Assembly (NCBI GenBank): GCA_003478355.1
Contig: QUFC01000042.1
Coordinates: 1-38,878 of the forward strand
DNA length: 38,878 nt
Direction: 5' to 3'
Origin: Lachnospiraceae bacterium AM48-27BH
Lineage (GTDB): Bacteria; Bacillota; Clostridia; Lachnospirales; Lachnospiraceae
Below, piece after piece: positions 1 through 6,990 of the stretch. The notes under the pieces are model-generated. The model was not told the origin of the DNA. It was given only the letters and a program-made list of their open reading frames with translations, and made no database searches. The position numbers and the translations under genes were made by a program. Numbering within the stretch: the first letter of the stretch is position 1; each line of letters begins with the position of its first letter.

Positions 1-2
1 CC

Positions 3-722
3 TATGAAACCCACCCGGCAGACCGCCCCCGTCAGTGCGTGTTTGGCGGCACTTCCAATGCCCTTGACTTCCTGCCCCTTGACCGTTCCGGCAACCGCCG
101 CTTTATCCCGGTCATGGTGTACCCGGAGCAAGCCGAGGTTCACATTTTGGAGGACGAAGCTGCTTCCAGAGCCTATATCGGGCAAATGTGGGCGGAAGCG
201 ATGGAGATTTATAAAAGCGGCAGGTTCAAGCTGGCTTTCAGCCCCACCATGCAACGGTATCTCAAAGAACACCAGCGGGATTTTATGCCGGAGGACACCA
301 AAGCCGGAATGATACAGGCGTATCTTGATAAGTACACCGGGAGCATGGTCTGTTCCAAGCAGCTTTACAAGGAAGCCTTGAACCATACCTTTGACGAGCC
401 GAAGCAATGGGAAATCCGGGAAATCAACGAGATTATGAACCAGTGCATTACCGGCTGGCGGTACTTCCCGAACCCAAGAATGTTTTCCGAATATGGCAGA
501 CAAAAGGGCTGGGAGCGTGAAAACCCGGCAACGGACTCCGGCAACCCGTCTGAAAAACGATGGACGGTTTTGTGGAGGTCACAGAACAGATGGAGCTTCC
601 ATTCTGAAAATGACAGCCCGTTGCACCCCCTGTTGCTATCCCGTTGCCGAGCCGGTTGCCGGGGAAAATCCCGAAACTATCAACTTTTCTCCCTTATAAC
701 AACCAAAACAACAGAAAAATAA
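3..722 (+). CDS. VapE-like (virulence-associated E) protein, C-terminal part, 5' end outside window
   Basis: The frame is open from the first bases of the window, so the real start lies upstream. The visible protein begins with a VapE-type segment (CVFGGTSNALDFLPLDRSGNRRFIPV), the conserved stretch after the P-loop ATPase core of VapE family proteins, which serve as primase/helicase-like replication proteins in integrative elements and phages. Homology-like sequence runs to about position 555 (GWERENPATDSGNPSEK). After that, this frame becomes low-complexity and arginine-rich, whereas the frame one base back reads TMDGFVEVTEQMELPF and stops at 605-607, which looks like the genuine C-terminus. 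One base therefore seems to be missing in the A-run at 553-557. It lies just upstream of xis and int, consistent with a mobile-element replication module. Family assignment is by motif recognition only. Confidence 0.7.
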   Translation, partial: YETHPADRPRQCVFGGTSNALDFLPLDRSGNRRFIPVMVYPEQAEVHILEDEAASRAYIGQMWAEAMEIYKSGRFKLAFSPTMQRYLKEHQRDFMPEDTKAGMIQAYLDKYTGSMVCSKQLYKEALNHTFDEPKQWEIREINEIMNQCITGWRYFPNPRMFSEYGRQKGWERENPATDSGNPSEKRWTVLWRSQNRWSFHSENDSPLHPLLLSRCRAGCRGKSRNYQLFSLITTKTTEK

Positions 723-804
723 AAGAAAAGTATAAATAGTAAGTAGTGCCAGATTGAGATTGTTTGCAAGGTCTTTTGAAGCCCGTTGCCGGACTTCGTT
801 GCCG
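526..804. repeat. Iteron-like cluster of GTTGC(C)/GGCAAC motifs
   Basis: Four direct GTTGC copies begin at 620, 632, 643 and 655, a spacing of 12, 11 and 12 bp that puts them on one helical face. They are flanked by a 20-bp imperfect inverted repeat, CGGCAACGGACTCCGGCAAC at 526-545 and its reverse complement at 785-804 (18 of 20 bases match). Each arm itself holds two motif copies 13 bp apart, so there are eight copies in total. The cluster spans the end of the VapE-like gene and the noncoding stretch (about 608-848) before xis. Iterons downstream of a replication gene suggest an origin; binding sites for a regulator or Xis are alternatives. The repeats are seen directly; the function is inferred. 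Confidence 0.6.
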
Positions 805-848
805 ACACCCTCTGTCTGGCTATTTTCATGTATGGAGGATAACTGCCT

Positions 849-1082
849 ATGGCGAATAATAAGATGAATATTGAAGGAAAAAATTACTCGGATGTTCCGG
901 TGTGGCGTAGATATACGCTTACCATTGAGGAAGCAGCCAGATATTATCATATCGGCGAAGGAAAATTGAGAACGCTTATTGACACACATCCCAATGAGGA
1001 TTTTTATGTGATGAACGGCAATCGTGCCCTCATTAAGCGTGAGAAATTTGAGAGGTATCTGGATCAGGCTACTGCTGTGTAA
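849..1082 (+). CDS. xis: Excisionase (Xis), Tn916-type
   Basis: A 77-residue protein with a typical small excisionase profile: basic start, then VWRRYTLTIEEAARYYHIGEGKLRTLID, a winged-helix/MerR-like DNA-binding segment, followed by a short wing and a positively charged tail (LIKREKFERYLDQATAV). Xis proteins of this class bind near the element ends and steer the integrase towards excision. The start ATG is preceded by GGAGG at 836-840. It lies directly upstream of the integrase gene, as in Tn916-family elements. A terminator-like hairpin separates the two genes, so their expression may be uncoupled. Family call is based on size, motif and position. Confidence 0.85.
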   Translation: MANNKMNIEGKNYSDVPVWRRYTLTIEEAARYYHIGEGKLRTLIDTHPNEDFYVMNGNRALIKREKFERYLDQATAV

Positions 1083-1126
1083 ACAGAGCTGACAGATTTA
1101 CCGATTTCACATGATATAACTATGCG

Positions 1127-1176
1127 GAGAGCTGGATTTGTGCTATGATAAGAGCGCAAGTCTGGCTCTCTTTTTT
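1127..1176 (+). terminator. Rho-independent terminator/attenuator between xis and int
   Basis: GAGAGC (1127-1132) pairs with GCTCTC (1165-1170). The stem continues inward through GGATTTGTGC / GCGCAAGTC with small mismatches, and T6 follows at 1171-1176. This is a canonical hairpin plus U-tract. The integrase ribosome binding site (AAAGGAGAG) begins right after the U-tract, so read-through would be needed for integrase expression from the xis side. Confidence 0.75.
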
Positions 1177-1192
1177 GAAAGGAGAGTTCACG

Positions 1193-2392
1193 ATGAGTGA
1201 GAAAAGACGAGATAACCGTAATCGGATTTTGCGAGAGGGCGAGTACCAGCGTAAAGATGGGAGGTATCGTTTCCGCTATATTGATGAGGACGGAAAAGAG
1301 AAAAATGTATACAGTTGGCGTTTGGACAAGAATGACCCAATGCCAAAAGGGAAGAAGCGGGAGCCTTCCCTGCGTGAGAAAGAAAAACAGATTGAAGCGG
1401 ATTTGTTTGACCGTATCGTAACAAACGGCGGCAACTATACTGTTTTGGAACTGGTAGAAAAATATGTTTCATTGAAAACAGGAGTTCGTCACAATACGGT
1501 TGCCGGATATAAAACGGTCATCAATATGCTGAAAAAAGAGAGTTTTGGGAATCTGCGAATTGATAAGGTGCGTTTGTCAGATGCAAAGGCATGGTTGATT
1601 AAGCTCCAGCAGATTGATGGACGGGGATACAGTTCCATTCATTCTATCCGGGGAGTTCTAAGACCGGCATTTCAGATGGCAGTCGATGATGACCTGCTTC
1701 GTAAAAATCCATTTGAATTTGAGCTTGCATCCGTCATTGTCAATGATTCTGTTACCAGAGAAGCGATTACCCGAAAGCAGCAGAGAGATTTGCTGAAGTT
1801 TATTCAGGAAGATAAGCATTTCAGCAGATACTATGATGCAATCTATATTCTTTTTCACACAGGGCTTCGTATCTCAGAGTTCTGTGGGCTGACAGTTTCA
1901 GAAATTGAGTATGGAGAAATGCGTATCAAGGTAGACCATCAGCTACAGCGTACTGCACAGATGCAGTATGTGATCGAAGAACCGAAAACAGACAAAGGTA
2001 TTCGATATGTACCGATGACAGAAGCTGTTGCAGCGTGTTTTCGCAGAATCATTGCCAACCGAAAGACGCCAAAGGTTGAGCCGATGGTGGAAGGATATGC
2101 CGGATTTTTGTTTCTGGATAAAAACGATATGCCGATGGTTGCCCTTCATTGGGAGAAGTATCTGGAGCATATCATTCAGAAATACAATAAAATTTACCGT
2201 ATCCAGATGCCGAAAGTTACCCCTCATGTATGCAGGCACACCTTTTGCTCTAATATGGCAAAATCCGGGATGAATCCAAAAACCTTGCAGTATATCATGG
2301 GTCACGCAGACATCAGTGTAACCTTGAACACTTACACCCATGTAAATTTTGATGATGCAAAGGAAGAAGTATATCGGATAGCGAATAGTTAA
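1193..2392 (+). CDS. int: Tyrosine recombinase/integrase, Tn916 family
   Basis: A 399-residue site-specific recombinase that integrates and excises the mobile element. The start MSEKRRDNRNRILREGEYQRKDGRYRFRYID closely resembles the Tn916 Int arm-binding domain. ATG 1193 is preferred over the upstream start at 1145 because AAAGGAGAG lies at 1178-1186. Next come a SAM-like core-binding domain and the catalytic domain, with the expected residues in place: R226 (HTGLRISE), H345 and R348 (HVCRHTF), H371 (GHAD) and the nucleophile Y381 (NTYTHV). Length matches the family (about 400 residues), so the enzyme looks intact. It is the last gene of the element, and its stop codon lies close to the expected attachment end. 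Confidence 0.95.
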   Translation: MSEKRRDNRNRILREGEYQRKDGRYRFRYIDEDGKEKNVYSWRLDKNDPMPKGKKREPSLREKEKQIEADLFDRIVTNGGNYTVLELVEKYVSLKTGVRHNTVAGYKTVINMLKKESFGNLRIDKVRLSDAKAWLIKLQQIDGRGYSSIHSIRGVLRPAFQMAVDDDLLRKNPFEFELASVIVNDSVTREAITRKQQRDLLKFIQEDKHFSRYYDAIYILFHTGLRISEFCGLTVSEIEYGEMRIKVDHQLQRTAQMQYVIEEPKTDKGIRYVPMTEAVAACFRRIIANRKTPKVEPMVEGYAGFLFLDKNDMPMVALHWEKYLEHIIQKYNKIYRIQMPKVTPHVCRHTFCSNMAKSGMNPKTLQYIMGHADISVTLNTYTHVNFDDAKEEVYRIANS

Positions 2393-2398
2393 AAAAGC

Positions 2399-2429
2399 CC
2401 GTTGGTAAGGACGCTTGCTTTACCAACGG
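2399..2429 (-). terminator. Hairpin after int with an A6/T6 tract on the minus-strand side
   Basis: CCGTTGGTAA (2399-2408) and TTACCAACGG (2420-2429) form a perfect 10-bp stem with an 11-nt loop. The A6 run at 2391-2396 means the canonical hairpin plus U-tract reads on the minus strand, protecting int from antisense entry. On the plus strand the hairpin has no U-tract, so termination of int transcription would be weaker. Confidence 0.55.
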
Positions 2430-2466
2430 ATTTACCAAGATTGCAGGGAAAAACATAAGAAAATAC

Positions 2467-2547
2467 GAGAAGATTTGAGAAGATACCTTAAAAAGAAAGG
2501 AAAATTCAAAAGTCGGAAAACCCTGAAATATCAAGTGTTTGAGAAGA
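2467..2547. repeat. Short direct repeats at the presumed right end of the mobile element
   Basis: GAGAAGAT occurs at 2467-2474 and 2477-2484, and TTTGAGAAGA at 2474-2483 and again at 2538-2547. They lie in the AT-rich 185-bp gap between int and the phosphatase gene, where the element-chromosome junction should be. They could be integrase arm-type sites or include the attachment core. The other end of the element is outside the window, so no attL/attR pair can be confirmed. Confidence 0.35.
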
Positions 2548-2577
2548 AATACAAGACTTAAATGGAGATATAAAAAG

Positions 2578-3042
2578 ATGATAAAAATACTTTTTATTTG
2601 CCACGGCAACATCTGCCGTTCCCCTATGGCAGAGTTCATCATGAAAGATCTGGTGAAGAAAGCGGGATTGGAACAGGAGTTCATGATTGACTCCAGGGCG
2701 ACCAGTACGGAGGAGACGGGGAATCCGATTCATCATGGGACTATGGGGATTTTTAAGAAATACCAGATTCCGTGTACTGGTCATCGGGCTCAGCAGATGA
2801 GCAGACAGGATTATGAAACTTATGATTATCTGATTGGAATGGATCAGAGCAATATCCGGAATATGACCCGGATCGCAGGCGGTGATCCGGAGAAAAAGAT
2901 TTATAAATTGATGGAATTTACCGGCAGTGGACGGGATGTGGCAGATCCGTGGTATACGGGGGATTTTGAGGCAACTTACCGGGATGTGTCGGAGGGATGC
3001 CAGGCATTGCTGGAGAAATTGAAAGGAAATTTAGCCAGGTAA
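2578..3042 (+). CDS. Low-molecular-weight protein tyrosine phosphatase
   Basis: A 154-residue cytoplasmic phosphatase. The P-loop C8-H-G-N-I-C-R14-S15 sits at the N-terminus, as in all LMW-PTPs, and the general acid is D123 in the DPWYTGDFEATY motif. Length matches the family (about 150). The ATG at 2578 is chosen because GGAG lies at 2564-2567 and because the catalytic loop must start within the first ten residues; the longer frame from 2539 would add unrelated residues. The family removes phosphate from tyrosine (sometimes arginine) of proteins, often in control of capsule or stress functions; the partner is unknown. It is the first chromosomal gene after the mobile element, so its native promoter may have been displaced or replaced by the insertion. 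Confidence 0.93.
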   Translation: MIKILFICHGNICRSPMAEFIMKDLVKKAGLEQEFMIDSRATSTEETGNPIHHGTMGIFKKYQIPCTGHRAQQMSRQDYETYDYLIGMDQSNIRNMTRIAGGDPEKKIYKLMEFTGSGRDVADPWYTGDFEATYRDVSEGCQALLEKLKGNLAR

Positions 3043-3077
3043 TTACAGAGAAATTAGTCAGTTGCGAGAAATTCAAG

Positions 3078-3129
3078 TCGAACGTCCGTGAGACTTGGCG
3101 CGTGATTCTGGTCAGCGTAAGCTGACATA
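3078..3129. repeat. 52-bp dispersed repeat, copy 1
   Basis: This 52-bp block recurs at 37830-37881 with only two differences (C/T at 3094 and T/G at 3123). Inside it, GTCAGC-GTAA-GCTGAC is a perfect hairpin with a GNRA-type loop. In this copy a larger stem encloses it: GATTCTG (3104-3110) with CAGAATC (3137-3143), then AACG-TCCGTGAG (3081-3092) with CTCGCGGA-CGTT (3154-3166, one bulge). Both copies lie just downstream of a stop codon. Confidence 0.8.
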
Positions 3130-3164
3130 TTCTTTACAGAATCACTGTGCATCCTCGCGGAGCG

Positions 3165-3254
3165 TTTATCTCAGTCGGAGACCCACCTCCCACTGAGAAT
3201 AATTTGTTATTACTCACCACCTGAAGAGGTGGGAGTCTTCTCGACTGAGATAAA
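3165..3254 (+). promoter_or_regulatory. Long hairpin with alternative pairings upstream of the oxidoreductase gene
   Basis: TTTATCTCAGTCG (3165-3177) pairs perfectly with CGACTGAGATAAA (3242-3254). Inside it, CCCACCTC (3182-3189) pairs with GAGGTGGG (3226-3233). Two competing local hairpins exist: CTCAGT/ACTGAG on the 5' side and CCACCT-GAAG-AGGTGG on the 3' side. The 3' arm runs directly into the ribosome binding site AAAGGAGG of the next gene, so folding could affect its translation. It could equally be the end of a palindrome-rich mobile element (IS200/IS605-like MITE). No known riboswitch consensus was recognised. Confidence 0.55.
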
Positions 3255-3266
3255 GGAGGCGGCGAT

Positions 3267-4334
3267 ATGGAATTTCCATTATCATTTGTAGTTGTAGGTT
3301 CGGGTTTCCGGTCTTTGTTTTATGCCCGGATCGCGAAACGGTTTCCGCAGTTTTTTACCTTAAAATACCTGCTTTGCAGGACAGAGGAAAAGGCGCAGAA
3401 ATTGAATGCAGAGTATGGAATCCCGACTACCACATCGCAGGAGCTCTGCATGGAAGCAAAGCCGGATTTTGTGGTGGTGGCAGTGAACCGGAATTCGGTC
3501 TGGAGCGTGGCCAGAGAATGGATAAAAGCAGGCTTTCCAGTGCTTCTTGAGACGCCGGTAGGTCACACGGAAGAGGAATTAAAAGAAGCCTGGGAAATGA
3601 GCCTTCATGGGGCGAAGATCCAGGTGGCAGAGCAGTATCACCGTTATCCGATTCTGGCGGCTGGAATCAAGGCAGTCAAAGAAGGGCTGATTGGCGATCC
3701 TTATGGTGTGACCTTGTCCATGGCGCATGATTATCACGGAGCCAGTCTGATCCGCCAGATGTTAAATATCGAACCGATGGCAATGACCCTTCGTGGAAAT
3801 CAGTACCGAAACCTGGTGACTCAGACAGATTCCCGTTACGGCCCGATCACCGATGGAAGTGTAACGGAGCAGGAGCGGACGGTGGTTCAGATCGAATTTG
3901 CCAATGGAAAGACAGCGCTGTATGATTTTGCAGGAATCCAGTACCGCAGCTTTATCCGGGCCCGCCATGTGAATGTGCAGGGACAGAACGGGGAATGGAA
4001 TGATTCCCTGATCCGGTATGTGAGAGAGGATCTTTTGCCGGAAATGGAGTATTTAAAACCATATCTGGATCCGAAATATAAGGAATTAGAGACCGGGGCG
4101 CTGCGGGAGATCTGTAGGCAGTGGAATCCGGTATTTGCCATGGAGGCAGAGCAGGACGAGTACGCTATTGCCACCATGATGTATGATATGAAGGGATATC
4201 TGGAGGAAACCGATCTAGGATACCCGTTACGTGAGGCACTGGAGGACGCATACACCTGGATCTTATTCCAGCGTGCGGTAGAAAAGCCATGGCAGACCAT
4301 CGAATCAGAGCCGATGCCATGGCATGATCGCTAA
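3267..4334 (+). CDS. Gfo/Idh/MocA family oxidoreductase
   Basis: A 355-residue NAD(P)-dependent dehydrogenase-like protein. The N-terminal Rossmann fold opens with VVVGSGFRS (residues 8-16), somewhat degenerate compared with the usual GxGxxG. The family's EKP motif appears as E95-T-P97 (LLETPVGHT), so the lysine is replaced by threonine. A sheet-type substrate domain follows, with the conserved pattern EQYHRYP around residue 118. Substrate cannot be deduced; family members act on sugars, inositols and their derivatives. The start has an excellent GGAGG (3256-3260). It sits between a structured intergenic region and a DUF3783 gene. The altered EKP site raises the possibility of changed or lost redox activity. 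Confidence 0.85.
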   Translation: MEFPLSFVVVGSGFRSLFYARIAKRFPQFFTLKYLLCRTEEKAQKLNAEYGIPTTTSQELCMEAKPDFVVVAVNRNSVWSVAREWIKAGFPVLLETPVGHTEEELKEAWEMSLHGAKIQVAEQYHRYPILAAGIKAVKEGLIGDPYGVTLSMAHDYHGASLIRQMLNIEPMAMTLRGNQYRNLVTQTDSRYGPITDGSVTEQERTVVQIEFANGKTALYDFAGIQYRSFIRARHVNVQGQNGEWNDSLIRYVREDLLPEMEYLKPYLDPKYKELETGALREICRQWNPVFAMEAEQDEYAIATMMYDMKGYLEETDLGYPLREALEDAYTWILFQRAVEKPWQTIESEPMPWHDR

Positions 4335-4461
4335 GAAGCAGCGTTAGATGGAAGTGCAATCCATGAGAAAAGCAGGATAACTGTTCAGCAGGTCTGAACA
4401 CTTGCGACGCTGACCATAAGAAAACATAGGCAGGAAAGCAGGAAGAAAGTGAGTTGACAAG

Positions 4462-4845
4462 ATGGCACCATTAAGAGAAATGGTTTTGTATTATAATCCC
4501 GATCAGTCCCCCTACGCGTCGAAGCTGAAAGGGGTTCTGGTGCGGATGGGAATCCGTATTAAGAATATCGCACCGGAGCAGACCGGGGAACTGGTGGGAA
4601 CACTGGCGGGAATGCCAGGATATGCAGAAGGGGAAGAACAGCGGAAGCAGGAGTCTATTCCCCAGATTCCGGAAGAGATCCTGGTGATGAAGAATTTCAC
4701 TGGCCACCGTATCGATGCGTTATTACTGAATCTGCGAAAAGCCGGTGTTCCGAAAATTGCCTTAAAAGCAGTCATCACCGAGCAGAACAGCCGCTGGACC
4801 TTCTATCAGTTATATGAGGAGATCAAAAAAGAGCATCTGCCATGA
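4462..4845 (+). CDS. DUF3783 family protein
   Basis: A 127-residue soluble protein. The C-terminal half (KNFTGHRIDALLLNLRKAGVPKIALKAVITEQNSRWTFYQLYEEIKKEH) matches the DUF3783 pattern common in Lachnospiraceae; the N-terminal half starts MAPLREMVLYYNPDQSPYASKLKGVLVRMGIRIKNI, resembling a small thioredoxin- or receiver-like fold. No catalytic motif is visible and the function is unknown. It precedes jetA by 39 bp on the same strand, so it may share a transcript with the Wadjet operon, although this pairing may be incidental. The 127-bp gap before it contains no clear promoter that I could defend. Confidence 0.8.
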   Translation: MAPLREMVLYYNPDQSPYASKLKGVLVRMGIRIKNIAPEQTGELVGTLAGMPGYAEGEEQRKQESIPQIPEEILVMKNFTGHRIDALLLNLRKAGVPKIALKAVITEQNSRWTFYQLYEEIKKEHLP

Positions 4846-4884
4846 CGGCTGCAGAGACAGAGAAAGAGAAAGGTTAGGACAGGC

Positions 4885-6315
4885 ATGGCAAATCAATTTT
4901 TAGAGATCCCGGATTCGTTCTGGGGGCTGTTCCGTTCCAAGAACCGCCAGATCTACATTGACGCCCTGTTAAAGATCAACGAGGAGTACCAGTACAGCAA
5001 TTACTTTTTAAGCCGGGAGATCTGTATTCAGGCGCTGAGCGATCATTTTGCCAGACAGAAAGTGACCATGGAGCAGGACGAGCTAGAAGATGATTTTGAT
5101 GTGTTGGAACCGCTGGCGACCCGGGTGTTAAACTGGCTGTTGCGGACAGGGTGGCTCCGGAAGGTGGACGATTATAACACTATGACGGTAAATATCGTGA
5201 TCCCGGATTACGCAGCGGTCTTTGTGGACGCATTTTCCCATCTGGCAGGCGAGGACGAGGACGATACACAGGTGTATATCCAGAACATTTATGCCATTTT
5301 ATTTGCATTCAAAAATGATCCGCGGGCCAATATTTCCCTGTTGAAGACTGCTCTTGTAAATACCAGAAAATTAAATAAAACCCTTCAGGATATGCTTCAC
5401 AACATGGATAAGTTTTTCGCCAGTCTGTTGGAGCAGAAGCATTATGGGGATCTGTTAAAGGAACATCTGGACGGTTATGTAGAAGAGATCGTGCGGAAAA
5501 AATATCATATTTTAAAGACCTCCGATAACTTCTATTTATATAAGACGGATATTAAAAAATGGATCAGCCAGATGCGCCAGGATGTGCCATGGCTGGAGAT
5601 GGTTTGTGTGAAAAATAAGCAGCTTCGAGGACTGGATATCCAGGTGGATGACCTGTTAAAGCAGCTTGATGTGATCGATCGGGGCTTTGACGATATTGAG
5701 CACCGGATCTTCAACATGGATAAGGAACATACCAAGTATATTCGGGCTACCGTTACCAGATTGAATTATCTTTTAAATAAGGAAGATACTATGAAAGGCG
5801 TGGTCATCAATCTGTTGAATCATCTGTCTGCGGTGGACGGAGAGACAAGGGACGCAGATCTGGCGAAGATTGGAAGTAAGATGAATTTGTCCCAGTTTAC
5901 GGTGCTTTCAGAAAAATCCCTCTATAAGCGGAAAAAGCAGAAGGTGGATTTTGCAGAGAGCGTGGAGGACGAGGAGCCAGAGGTGGAATTGTCCAGAGAT
6001 GAGATTTTGAGATTAAACAAGATCAAGAACCGATACAGCCGCAAGCAGATCGAGAGCTTTGTGATGGAACATATGACGAACGGGGAATTTGCAGTCAGCA
6101 GCGATACAGTAGCTAATGACGAGGAGTTTGAAAAACTGGTGCTGGCTTATGATTATTCCACCAGAAAGGACAGTCCGTACCGGATCCGGAGTCAGGATGT
6201 GGAAGAGATCGACAATGGCATGTACCGTTATCCGGGGCTTGTTTTCGAGAAGAAAGAAAACGGAAAGGGAACGACGCGTAACGATGAAGGTACGGAAGCG
6301 TTAACTGGAAAGTAA
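4885..6315 (+). CDS. jetA: Wadjet system protein JetA (MksF/MukF-like kleisin)
   Basis: A 476-residue protein beginning MANQFLEIPDSFWGLFRSKNRQIYIDALL, typical of the JetA family (winged-helix N-terminus that contacts the SMC heads). In the Wadjet complex, JetA is the kleisin bridging JetC dimers and binding JetB; the complex extrudes plasmid DNA loops and JetD cuts it. The central region is helical (residues about 130-340), with charged segments RDEILRLNKIKNRYSRKQIESFVMEHM near the C-terminus. The start has a purine-rich GAAAGG about 11 bp upstream. It is the first gene of a four-gene cluster in canonical order A-B-C-D. Assignment rests on the SMC neighbour, gene order and sequence style; the Wadjet subtype is not settled from sequence alone (type II seems likely). 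Confidence 0.88.
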   Translation: MANQFLEIPDSFWGLFRSKNRQIYIDALLKINEEYQYSNYFLSREICIQALSDHFARQKVTMEQDELEDDFDVLEPLATRVLNWLLRTGWLRKVDDYNTMTVNIVIPDYAAVFVDAFSHLAGEDEDDTQVYIQNIYAILFAFKNDPRANISLLKTALVNTRKLNKTLQDMLHNMDKFFASLLEQKHYGDLLKEHLDGYVEEIVRKKYHILKTSDNFYLYKTDIKKWISQMRQDVPWLEMVCVKNKQLRGLDIQVDDLLKQLDVIDRGFDDIEHRIFNMDKEHTKYIRATVTRLNYLLNKEDTMKGVVINLLNHLSAVDGETRDADLAKIGSKMNLSQFTVLSEKSLYKRKKQKVDFAESVEDEEPEVELSRDEILRLNKIKNRYSRKQIESFVMEHMTNGEFAVSSDTVANDEEFEKLVLAYDYSTRKDSPYRIRSQDVEEIDNGMYRYPGLVFEKKENGKGTTRNDEGTEALTGK

Positions 6316-6372
6316 ATCGGTGAATTCCCAGTGGAAACGGTTAGAACGAGAAAAACGAGAGGAAGAAGATAG

Positions 6373-6990
6373 ATGATCAATTATTATGAAGAGCTGTCTG
6401 GCGAAGAGCAGCAGAGGGTGAAGGAGTCCATCCAGCTTCTATACCGTCAGACCTTTCTTCTGGAACGGAAATATGACCGGAAGACCAAGCGGTATCAGAT
6501 CAACCGGGAATATCACCAGTGCAGTAAGCACCTGGAATTTATCCAGGCGTATTTTGCGCTGATGGATATTGAAGTGGTGGAAAACAGCCAGATGGGTGTG
6601 ATCTATCTGCGGGGCGAACAGCTGATGGGCGAGAAAATGCCAAAGCTGGCGACTCTTTATCTGCTGGTACTGAAGCTGATCTATGATGAGCAGATGTCCA
6701 CGGTATCCACTTCGGTGAATGCCATGACCAATTTAAGTGAGATCCATGAGAAATTAAATACCTACCGGCTTTTGAAGAAGCAGCCCTCCAACACGGAGAT
6801 CCGCCGCAGCCTGGCGTTGTTAAAACGGTATCAGATCGTGGAACCGCTTGATGTGTTAGACGAGCTGGACGGCTTTTCCCGTCTGGTGATCTACCCGGCC
6901 ATCCATGTGGTGCTGCTGGGAGACGACGCGAGAGCGCTTCTTAATACCTTTAGTGAAGGAGATACAGAAGATGACGAACCAGAGATTTGA
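6373..6990 (+). CDS. jetB: Wadjet system protein JetB (MksE-like, DUF4194)
   Basis: A 205-residue winged-helix protein (MINYYEELSGEEQQRVKESIQLLYRQTFLLERKYDRK). DUF4194/JetB features are visible: an N-terminal helix pair, a central segment with VVENSQMGVIYLRGEQ, and the C-terminal winged helix (NTEIRRSLALLKRYQIVEPLD). JetB is the KITE-type partner of the JetA kleisin. Its 3' end overlaps jetC by 20 bp, so the two are translationally coupled. The start carries GAGGAAG about 10 bp upstream. The acidic C-terminus (EGDTEDDEPEI) is encoded in the region that also supplies the jetC ribosome binding site. Confidence 0.88.
   Translation: MINYYEELSGEEQQRVKESIQLLYRQTFLLERKYDRKTKRYQINREYHQCSKHLEFIQAYFALMDIEVVENSQMGVIYLRGEQLMGEKMPKLATLYLLVLKLIYDEQMSTVSTSVNAMTNLSEIHEKLNTYRLLKKQPSNTEIRRSLALLKRYQIVEPLDVLDELDGFSRLVIYPAIHVVLLGDDARALLNTFSEGDTEDDEPEI

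Noticed and set aside
636..989. Minus-strand open frame overlapping the xis start
   Set aside because: No ribosome binding site and no homology-like content; overlaps the excisionase gene and the repeat cluster.
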